The notes under the pieces are model-generated. The model saw nothing but the letters and a program-made list of their open reading frames with translations, did not search any database and was not told the origin of the DNA. Position numbers and translations under genes: made by a program. 64,000 bases of DNA from assembly GCA_007922305.1 (NCBI GenBank), contig ML677373.1:18509545-18573544 (forward strand), in the 5' to 3' direction. This document shows positions 24,801 through 36,800 of the stretch, piece by piece. The first letter of the stretch is position 1. Each line of letters starts with the position of its first letter. This DNA comes from Dermatemys mawii (Eukaryota > Chordata > Testudines > Dermatemydidae).

Positions 24801-27800
24801 ATTCAGCACCCACTGCTGCTGGGGCTTCTGGGTACCCTGTTGCTCCAGTGTGTGGGCGCCACAGGAATTGCAGCTGCAGGGTCTCCAAACCAGGTTGAGG
24901 GCTGGCTGGGAGCTCCAGGCCCTGGGCAGAAAATGTCATGGAGGTCAATGGAAGTCACAGATTCAGAGACATAATCGTAGCCTTACTTATAATGCAAAGA
25001 CAACCAAGAAAAAAATAACCCTGAAACTTACAGTTCTCTTGGATTCAGTTTTAGCAGTTACAGATTGCTGTGCATGTGGAGATGTCAGATCACTTTCTTG
25101 AAGCATATTCCAGTTCACATATGAAGACACAGTTCTCATGCCTGGGCAAACACAAAGTTATATTAAACCTATATAAAAGTTACAAAAAAGTGCATTCATT
25201 CAAAGAACGGAAGCAAATTAATCCTATTATTTCTCTCTCTAATTACAGTAGGCAACCATCTGATAACTCTAAAGCACTTTAAAATATTGAGTCATTCCCT
25301 GTCAATACAAAATTTGTTTCCAATTTCATGCATCTTGTGAACAAAATTAATGCTCATCTTAAAGTAAAAACGTTTTCCTAGAAAATAAGGTCAACACACC
25401 TGCTGTATCTGTCAAGATGCAAATGAACCAGTTGCTCTGAAATCTATCTTGAACTTTATTCTAATGTTTAGGATGAATTAGGTATGTACTTTCAACAGTA
25501 TTTTACAGATGCAACAATACGACTGGTGTTAAGCTGACTCCATAAGACCCTATTTTCAGAAAAGGCTGTGTTAAGAACTACCTCTGAGCAAAAGATCATC
25601 ATATGAAGTCTGAAAATACAGTAGACTCTCAATTATCTAGGATGATAGGGAAAAAATTGATTCTGGTTAATAAAATCCTGGATAATCACCATCCATAGGA
25701 AATATGGGGTGGGGGGGTTGGTTCACCAGCCACCCTGCACAGGGGGAAGAGAGTGTTGGTTCACTGGCTGCCCTGTGCCCTGGTGGGATTTTTTATTTTT
25801 TTTTTTGTGCTTGGGGCAGCAACAAAGCCAGAGCCGGCCCTGCGAGCTACGTGTATTTTTTTTTTTTTTTGTGACATCCTAGTTAATCCACTTTCTGGTT
25901 AACCCAATCCTGGATAATCAAGAGTCTACTGTAATGGAATTTGTATTGGGGGAGGAGGGGAGAAATCAGCACTGTATGTACAGATACTTTAAAAAAGCTT
26001 GCACTTAAGAAAACTGTGTAAGGAGTTTTATTAATAGAAGTAATAAAGATTTAACTAACACAACACACAACCGTTTAGCCGCATGCTGGACAGTCATATC
26101 ATTCCTCTATAAAAATCCATACAAATAAATGCAGTAGGTGAAGCTTAATATATTATAAGGAAATTCACAGTTCATAAGCACCATCTCCCCATCACCACCA
26201 AGGCACGTTAGAAAGTTCTGTTTCAGTGCATCCTTACTACATGTAATGTCATTTAAGTGCATTATGCACATATTTCAACAAGTTTTTGCAAAGGAACAGA
26301 ATGTAAAGTTAAGCTACTGTTCAAGCTGTTTATAATTCAGCTATTTTACTGTAAGACTGATCGCGTTCTTTTTCTATGAAGTTTTTCAACAGAATTTTAA
26401 TGTTATGATGTACGCTGAAATTGCAAGTATTCACTAAATAGTATTTATAATCAAACTCTTACCTGAGGTTTGAGTATCTTTGAGTTTTCCAACAGCAGCT
26501 GCCAAGGATGAAGTTTCACACTTGTATATGATTACAGTTAGCACCTTCCCATGTATTAAAAAAAATCTCTCTCCATAACACCACAACTACAAAATATTAA
26601 GTAAATTGTTAATTAACAGATGAAGTACAGAAGCTAAATTTGGACTTCTGCACAAAAATCCATTCAAATCAGTATTTTTTAAACAGCCCAGTAAGATGTT
26701 TCTTTCCATCTATCCTTACCCCCATCTAAAACACAAACTGAGTCTTAGGGTAGGTCTTCACTACCCACCAGATTGGCGGGTAGCAATCGATCTTTTGGCA
26801 ATTGATTTATCGCATCTCATTAAGATGCGATAAATAGATTGCCAACGGCGCCCCCATCAACTTTGGAACTCTAGCTTGCTGCGAGGCGCAAGCTGAGTTG
26901 ACGGAGGAACACGCCCCCAACCACCGCCACCATGGAGGACGGCAGGTAAGTCAGCCGAAGATATGCTGACTTCGGCTACATTATTCACGTAGCTGAAGTT
27001 GTTTATCTTCGGTCGATCTCTCCCCCTTGTGTAGACCAGCCCTTAGCATCAGTGATTGCGCAATGTGAATGACACAAAAGCTTTATTTTGGGGGAGACTA
27101 AGTGCCTCCTACTGGAGGTTCAAAACCATTTCTTTTCAAATCGATTATTTAAAAAACCTGCCTTTTAGATAGCCCTGTAGCTGTTTTATTGCATAAGCCC
27201 ATTTTGCCTGAAGAGAGATGATCAAGAGATAAACACTTTAAAATGTTAAACATTTTAAGCTGCTCAGAACTAATGTTTCTCTTACCATGGCTTATACAAA
27301 ACATTCCACCTCCCCTCCCCCGCAACCCCCACAGTTGTATGTACACATTTTTACAGTGAAACAGAAATGCCAAGTTAGATTGAAGCCTATGGTATCAAAG
27401 ATATCAAACACTAAATTACAGCTTACTTGTCCTGAGGTTCCCTGTGAAAGTTCTTTTGAAGTTTGCAATGTTTGAAATTTTGTATTCCATATAGATATGC
27501 ACTCTACAGAAAAAGGAAAACACGGATAGACAGAGCGTTCAAAGTGACATAGACATGACATTTCTCTGTAGTCTTCAGTTACAGGGAGAGGCTTCCCAAA
27601 ATAAAATAAAACTGCATTTCAGAATGTATACAATGCACCCAGCACTAAGGAACAGCAGAAGTGATTTTGGCAAGTCAAATGAGGTTGTTTTCTTGCTAGC
27701 ACTTGCAGTTACAACTGCTTGAAAAGTTTCAACCCAAACGTAATTCCACTGAAACTTAACGGAAACCAGAGGTGCCAGCCTGCCAGCTGACTGGAAAAAA

Positions 27801-30800
27801 AGCTCCATGGACTGCCCCACTATATGCCTGGGTGAGCTTCTAGGATGTGCTGCTTTCCCGTCTGCCCAAACCAGCCAGGCCAGCACTGGATGATCGCAGG
27901 GAGTATGTTTGATTTCAGAACCGCAGACATGTTCCTGGCTGCCGTGCAACACATCCAAAACCAAAAATATTTTAGAAATTTAGTCCTGCAAAAAGCTTCA
28001 CATTTTATTCCTGGGGGAATTCTGTGCCCAAAAAATCAAAGATTCCATCACAATATTTTAAAATTCAGCACATTTTGTCAAAATAATGCAATATAATCAC
28101 TCTGGTTTCAATTATTTCGGTAATTTACTAAAACTACAATACAATGGGAGCGGGGAGCACTGGAGAAAATTCCCACACTTTGTTACCTAATAGTAACGTG
28201 CTAAGTTTGACCCTTTATTTCTAGTTATTAGTCAACACATATAGGCAGGCATATGCTCAGTGTTACATCATAGGCAACTGAAGAGCAAGTGAGAGCTAGG
28301 GAATCACACTCACAGTTTATATTGACTATTGACCATCTCCAAAAAGGTCAGTAGCACATAGTTCATGAGCACATTCTGATAGGAAATTTTTTCAGTCCAA
28401 AAATGTAGACCAGTTCTAATCACTAAAGCACCATAAGCATTTGTAAAGCCATATTGTCCTTTATACCAGCCTGGCAATGTAAAAGGAGCCTTAAAATTTT
28501 ACACCTGTCTTATACTCCTGGGGGAATTAAAGACAATGGGAACAATTCACTAAGCAGGCAGGCTGCTACATTCTGCTCTACCTCAAGAGACAGATCCTGC
28601 CCCATGCCTACCTCCTCAGAAACACCCTGAAGCCCTGCCCCTCCATGCTGAGCATACTGCAATAGTGAGCAAGAGGGACAGAGTGTCTGTCTCTCTTCTC
28701 ACACACACGACTGCCCAGCCTGGCCCCGGCATTGATTTACATCTCTCCTGGCTGGTTTGTGTGCCTGAACCAACCTGCCTGTGCTGCTGGGGAGGAGGTG
28801 CGTGACTGCTCTTGCGCTTCTCTTTGCTTCCCTGTCAGAAGTCATTTTTCTGCGGGGAAGCAAATAAATCTGTGGGGGAATATAAATTCCACGCACGCGC
28901 AGTGACAAACAATTCTCCCAAGAGTAAAATTTGACTTTTTATTCTGATTCAGAACAGAAAAATGTTTCAAAAACTGGAAATTTGCCCCAGGACTGAAACT
29001 CTATTTCCTGGCCAGCTCTGCTTGCAGTAGAAGTAGATAATTCTCCTTTTGTATGCTGAAATAACCCTCAAATATTTTACAACTTTTTAGTAATTTCCCA
29101 CTCTATTTTCATATAATTTGCAAAAACTGTATAGAAATATTGCAATTTAGAGAGTGAAATACAATAGCAAAAGCAGTTTCTACTCTTGGATTTCACTGTA
29201 CTATTTACAATTCCAATCCATTAGAAACATCCCTTCAGTATGTGTAGATTACAGACAACCTCAGTTGTATAATTAACTGTACTACAATAGTTCCAAAGAG
29301 TAAACTAGCCTTCTATCTGAAATTCAGTTTCCTTACCATCCCCAATAAATAATGGCGGCTCTGAAAAAAGTTGTAAATTCCCTGATTAGAAATTCCAACC
29401 CAAGATCACTGTTTCCTGTGAAGAGACCACAAAAATAATCCACCAATTGGTCTATGTGGCCAACTTGTTTTAATTTTGTCTTGGAAGTTAAACAAGTCAT
29501 TTCAAAGTTACCTTTAGCAACATTAGGTAGAGAATCCAAACATCCCAATACTGCAACATGATCTTTATCAAGGATGACCAATGAAGCTCCTTTCAGAACT
29601 GTGTCAGACACTACAGTTTTGAGCAGTAATGACTTGGACAGAATTTGCTCTTCCTCTGGGACACTTTGTTGCAGGGATATCAGAATCTTATACACATGTC
29701 CATTAGAATCTATCAAGAGAAAAATGACACTATATTTTAAGTTAACAATTGTGTCAAACCTTGCCTCTGCATTTTTCTAAAACTTCATACGTACATCTAA
29801 GACCATTATAAAATCTGCATATGAAAAGCTAACCTAAATAGACTGACTAATCACAACACAGTTCAGAAGAGAGTTCAAATTCAGAACTTTCTTAAAGACA
29901 TCTCATTGTGCAACGCATAGCATGAACAGGATTAGACTTCAAGCCATCAGAACCAGAAAATGCTAAAAAAAAGTTTTAATTATTTCTACATAAAATTTAA
30001 TACCAAAAATGTTATATTAGACAACAGCATTTCACAAACAGGTGTAGTTGTTAATTTACTAGTTTCAACCAATTACATCCATCCTAAAGTAAGACTTACA
30101 CAAACACAGAAGTGTGAGAATCTTGTTTTTTGTATATGCTGTAAAACTCAGTGGATGGAAGGATTCTTCTTGTTCAAGCTTGTATTTGTGTAGAATATTT
30201 GGGTTAAACTTCTGCACATACACAAAATACCTCCCATCCTAAAAAAAAAAAAAAAAAAAATTAATTTACAGCTATTTCATTTACAAAACAGGGACATGCT
30301 ACAGATATTATTGTAATAGACGAGTAGTAGTGAACTGCCACACATACCACTTAGAGTTATGAACCTTAACTGGACATGCTGCAAAAATAACTCACATGAA
30401 ACAGTTTGTAAAATTCATGCAAGATGAAGTGACATTATAAACTAATGCAATACAAATGAACTTACAGGGAAGATAAAAATGAGTTAATGAAAAAGCCAAG
30501 ATATCAGAGAATCACTTTCAGCCACTAATCAATAGTGTATATGAAGGAGTCAGAAGAGGCTATTAACATGAACAAACATGTTTTCTGGTTAATAAATGAA
30601 ACATGACATGCAAGAAGCCATTTCATTGGTTAAACATAAGATTTATGAGGAAGTTGCAGGGAGAGTCCTCTCCATCCCAAGCACTGAGAATTAGTTATGA
30701 GGGTTAGTTTTTATTTTAACATTTCAAAACAAATCATGACTGGTACTCCTAGGGACTCAGGAATACAAAATACTAATACTGTTCTGATTTTAATCTTAAT

Positions 30801-33800
30801 TGCTCTCTAGATTCATACCAAAACTAGTTTCCCTCCTTGGAAGCAAGATAATGGTAGAGTTCAATGAGATTGTCACTTTGTAGAGATATGTACAGTATTT
30901 CAGATAAATACACAGGAATTCCTCCCTCTCCACCAAATAAGACTTTTGTAGCGGGTCATCTTTGTAAATAATTTGTACTCTATACAGTAGAACCCCAGAG
31001 TTATGAAAATCGAGTGACAAACTGACCAGTCAACCAAACACTCATTTAAAACCAGAAGTACATAATCAGACAGCAGCAAAGACAAAAACTTCCCACAAAT
31101 ACAGTACTGTGTTAAACTACTAAATAAAATAAAAGGAAAGAAGCATTTTTCTTCTGCATAATAAAATTTTAAAGCTGTATTAAGCCAATGTTCAGCTGTA
31201 AACTTTTGAAAGAATCATAATGTTAATATATATATGGAGATATACCTATCTGTAGAACTGGAAGGACCTTCAAGGGTCATTGAGTCCAGTCCCCTGCCTA
31301 CACTAACAGGACCAAGTACTGTCCCCTGACAGATTTTTTTGCCCCAGATCCCTAAATGTCCCTCTCAAGGACTGAACTCACAACCCTGGGTTTAGCAGGC
31401 CACTGCTCAAACCACTGAGCTATCCCTCCCCCCATTCTGTTTGGTTCAGAGTTACATACATTTCAGAATTTCAAACCACCTCCATTCCTGAAGTGTTCAT
31501 AATGCTGAGGTTCTACTGTCTGTAAAAATAACTTTAAAGTTGTAAGCCTCTGTAAGACTTAAAGTTGTCACTACATTTTCCATTATAATTAAATGTCCTG
31601 AATTTTGCCCCAGCCCTGGGGTAATGAGAACAAATTCACTATCAAACAGCTACATGACATTTTGTAGATTTTTCAACTAAGTCACACTCGTCACTACAAG
31701 ACAACTCATTTGTAATAGGAATTTAATACTTTACATATTGAAGTTTATATTTATGAAATTAAGCAAGAGATGCAATGAAAGACTACATTTTGATTTAAGC
31801 CCCATTATTTCTTTTTTTGCTATAACAAGTTTTAAAAAAGCCACTCACTTTCTCAGTAGTAAAAATTAAAACAGGTTGTTGAGTTTCAATGAAAGCTTCA
31901 CTCCACCTAAAAGTTGAAAGTTGTAGGATTATTTCTTGTTACAAGTAAAAACAATTGAACATTTTTAAGTGGGCAATGAACTAAAAATACATAAGCAATA
32001 GATACATTTAAGATAACAAAAACTCTAGATATATCTTCTGGATGCACTGCCAATAGAACTGATGACTATCATTGTGATCTTCAACTTCAATTCAGTCATC
32101 TAAATCCATTAATTATGTATTTAGATCTTTGTACATATATTCTCATTTGAATATGATACAGCCTTATAGCCATAAAATAGCAGTGCATAAGATATTTTTA
32201 AATAGGATAGCAGCTCTCACCTCTGCAACACACACTTCAGGGCACACAAGATAGACAATAGCAGACTTAGAACTTGATTCACATATGACCATAAATTCCT
32301 TGGATTATGAAGCTAGTTCTCTAAAATGGTATCACTCACCTAATGACTTCATCCGAGATAACATTTTCAATTTCTTGTTGTGGTGCTGCCAGCAGAGCAT
32401 CTAAGGTTCGCACAGCACCTCCTTTGAAAAGCACAAGTGGCTCTGTGTGGGGTAGTGAATGTATCCGATATATGTCAGCTGTTACCTGCAAGAAAAGTGT
32501 GTTCTCTTTAAAAGTTTATTTTTACATTTACAATTCATTGCCCCCAGACTGATCTACATGTGATCCCTTTATTTTTATTTCTACAGATTTCTTATAAAAC
32601 TGACTAGCAATAGAATACTGCCAGTGCAGAATTCCTCATAATGAAGTCCCAGCAAGTTCCACTTTTCCTGAAACACTGAGATGTACTGTGTCACTGGCAA
32701 AAGAGGCAATTGCCAGAAAAACATCTGTTCTAAATTGTAACCCTACCTAATGTGACCCAGAAATGTGATACTAATTAAATTGGAACAGTCAAGTGACACC
32801 AGGAATTTAAATATAACTGCTAAAGCACAACATACCCTCAGACCTCACTACAAAGAAATATAAAATGCAAATAAAGATTCTGACAAACTCCCATTCAGTT
32901 GAATAATTTATCTTTTCCTCACAGAAACAGGCTAGAAAAAAAAAAAAAAAAAAACTTATGTAGCCCAGTGGCCCCATTCAGAAAAATCCCATAAACTCTA
33001 TAAACTCCTGTAGTGTTTATCCTATAAACTTTATTGTGTTTCAAAGAGTTATCACTGGTCCTAACCATTTAAGTGTAATGTTTTTCAGAAAGATCTTTAA
33101 ACCTAAGCATGCAGGTGAATTACTAGTGGAAGTGTAAATTAAGGAGACAAGTAATTGAAAAAAAAATTTCCAACATTTCACTGCAAAGCTAACATCCTCC
33201 CCTTCAAAAATTCTAAAGTGAATATACATTACTAATGATAAAACTTACTGTTGCTTTAAATACTTTATCCAAATTAACGTCTTCATCCTTCCATATTCTT
33301 AAAACCTTTAAAAAAATAAATGGTTTTGTAAATGACAGTCCATTTGCTGTAAGTCACAGACTGGCATATGAAATATTTGTTAGTGAAAGTAAACATATCA
33401 GGAATCAGAGAGGTAGCCATGTTAGTCTGCAATTGCAGAAGTGACAAAGAGTCCTTTGGCACCTTAAAGGCTAACTAAAGTATTGAAGCGTAAGCTTTCG
33501 TGGGCTAATACCCACTTCGTCGGATGCATATCAGGAATGATATTCTGAATTCACGAGTGACCTTAGTGAGAGCAGTCTCAAAGAAGTGGTTTGTGAGGGA
33601 GGGACAGCCAGAGGACCCAGGCAAGAGTTTAAGGAGTTAAGACAGCAGGAATTCACAACCGTAAGAAGTTTGCATTTGAAAGGGGGGGATGGATAGATTT
33701 CTGAGAACAGAAGATACAATAGCATGACTGAAGGAAAACAAAAAGAAACCAGACGAGGACAAAGAGAGGAAAGGAAAATTCAGATGAAAGGAGTTGGAAG

Positions 33801-36800
33801 GGGATATGATCAAGGCCACCTTCTACCAGGTCAGGGCCCAGGCCGGAAAGATATAGTAGTTATAAAACATAATTAATTGGCATGAGAAAGTGTAAAGAAA
33901 CAGAACCCATGGTTATTTATCAGAAGTAGATATAGATACAACTTTTTTTTCAGTTATCTATTTAAAAAGATGAGAACAGAGAGATAAGGATGGTAGCAGA
34001 TCAGGAGAATGTGAAGGTATGAACTAGCCCAATCATCTCAATGGGGTGTTAATGTAAGTCTCACAAGGTAAAAGGTAAGTATTTATTACCTTAGAGTTTA
34101 TTTTAACCAAAATATTCTTATGCCTACGTCTATCATATGAAGAGACATTTTATAGGAAAGAACTTGCCAGTTTTCAAGAGGCAAGTAACGGAATATGTGA
34201 CTCCACCCTCCACAAATGGGTGTCCAATCCCAGTGCTGCATGCCATTCTCTCCACTGAAAGTCATTGCATCTTTGCACTGAAGTGCTCCAAATTCTGATG
34301 GTGTGCAACCTGAGACACTCCAGGATTTGAAATGCCCTAAGAGAATGAGTAGCTGCATTGGTTCCGGAAAATTCCACATTTTTCCAGTAGTTCAGATAGC
34401 TAAATCACAATCAACAATTACTTGTAATTCACTCAGAAGGCTTTATATTATCAAACACTGAAAAACAGATCTCTCACCTTATCATCATGGACAGCAATGT
34501 ATTCGCCAGTTTCAAAGTTACACACAGCTGGGCATGTGATAGTTTGATCTTGTTTGACTGACCAGCAACCCAGTGGCTTTTGGTCTGAAACCTAGACAGG
34601 TAAGAATAAATAATTTAGATTTCAATGGATGATGCAAGCATAATTCCAAAAAAGGGTAAGGAGTCAAAACACAGACTAATTAAGTTTCATTTGAATATGG
34701 AGTTTATATTAAGAACACAGGAACTACTATTCTGGATCAGACCTGAAGTCCATGTAGCCCTGGCTCAGATAGTTACCAGTACCAGATGCTTCTGAGGAAG
34801 ATGCAAAAACATCATAATAGGCAGATGTGTGGTAGTTTTCCTTCCATATCAGGTTTTATCCTGGTCTGTACACTTTGAGCTGAACATGTAATTTCCAGCT
34901 TGCATAAACATACACATGCTAGCTTTGATTGAGCTAGCATGCTAAAAATATAAAGCGCAGATCTGATGGAACAGGCAGTGGGACAGGCTGTCCACGTGGA
35001 GTACAGTCCTGTCTAGGAGTGTAGGTACTTACTTGGGAAGCTAGCCCGTTCTGTTGCCCGTGTCTACAGTTGGCACACTAGTTTAATCAAAGCTAGTGTA
35101 TGTACATATATCTGAGCTGGAAATTACACATTCAGCTTGAAGTGTCCATACACTATTAGTTGAAGATTGGTTTAAGCCCTGAGACTTAATATCCCTTCCA
35201 AAATTTGTCATAATTAATTAGGAGACCAAGAATATCCAGAGTTCACCACGTAAGCGTCCAGTCCCTTTTTGAATCTTGTTAAATTTTTGGCCTCAACCAT
35301 TTCCAATGGGAATGAGCTCCACAAGTCAATCCTAGAGTCTTTTTAAAATACAGGTATAACATTTTCTACTCTTCAGCCCTCTGGAAACAGTGGCTTCTTA
35401 AAAGAAAATATGACATTTTTGTTCAGCCACTTCATACTTAAGCTTCTTCAGACCTCTTGGACATAAATCATCTGGGTGTTAACTTATTGCTTTTTAATTT
35501 ATCAGTTTTCTCCAGCATTTTTGATTCAGCCATGTCGATCGGATAGTACTTCATATGCAGGGCCAGCAAAGCACAACTACAGGTTAGGTATCTCCCCCAA
35601 TATCCTCAGGAGCAAAGACCGAGAAGCTAACTGACTTTGCATTAATAACTTCCTTTCCCTTTTTAAGGCTCACTGATTCTGTAGACCAACCAATTCCTTC
35701 ACAGACTTCCTGTTTCTGATACATTTAAAGAATCTCATTTGCTTTTACATTTTTAGCTATTTCCCTTTCAGTGCCTGATGTGTTGCTAATGGTTCCTATT
35801 TGTGTTCCTATTTACTGGCTTCCCCAGGGTCAGATTTCCAAATTTTGAAGGATTTTCCCATTTTTTTTTCCAGGATTTTATGGCTTGAATGATCTGTTCC
35901 TTAGTTGCTGATATCAAGATCATCTTCTGTCTCCTGGATGTTTGCTTCCTCTTTATGTGGCTCCTTGTTCAGCAATTCTTTGAAATGCTCTGTCCAGCAC
36001 ACTTCTTGTTCTTTTTCAGTTGTTAATAGGTGGTCGTCTTTGTTCCTGATGAGAGTGTGTGTTGGTGTCTGCCGTTTACAACTGAAAACCTGCATCACTT
36101 TGTAGATTATTCCTTGCTCACCATGAGCAGTTACATCCTCTGTTTGTGTTGCCAGATTATCAATATACTGTTTGCCCGCTTTCACAGGAAAGCTGCTGGC
36201 AAGGATAATTTGAATGCAGAACTGTTCAAGGTAAATCCTTAATTAGCATCTATCCTGGCCCCTCTATATATATCAGTCTGGTGTAATAGGAACATGATGA
36301 TGAACTTTTGTATTTTGCTCTGTCAACATATAATGATTGTACGCAGTGTTGGTCCCAGGACCTGAAGAAGAGTTCTCTGTAAGCTCAAAAATTTGTCTTG
36401 AAAGCTTGCCACTGACAGAAGCTGATCCATTAAATATATTGCCTCACCACCCTAACATAAATTGAAGATTTTTATATTTTACCCTTCTACTTCGGCAACT
36501 TTTTTTTTAAAAAAATGAAAGATATTTGAAGAGTAAAGTAATTTAACAGGAAGGTTTCATTTCCAGTGTGCTGCTCCCCAGACCAGCAGGCAATGGAGAC
36601 CGTAGGATCAAACCCTGTCAGATAACACCGCTGTAGCACTGCTTTCTAAAATAGAAAGTTACAAACTGTCACGTTTCATGGCAGACTCTCCCTGTGGGTT
36701 AATAAAGAAACTCCCGGCAGCAGGAGTTGGGGATGCCCCGGGGCAGGCAGGCAGCAGCCTGGACGAGCTCCGCGATGCTGTCCCTGCCCCGTATATACAA

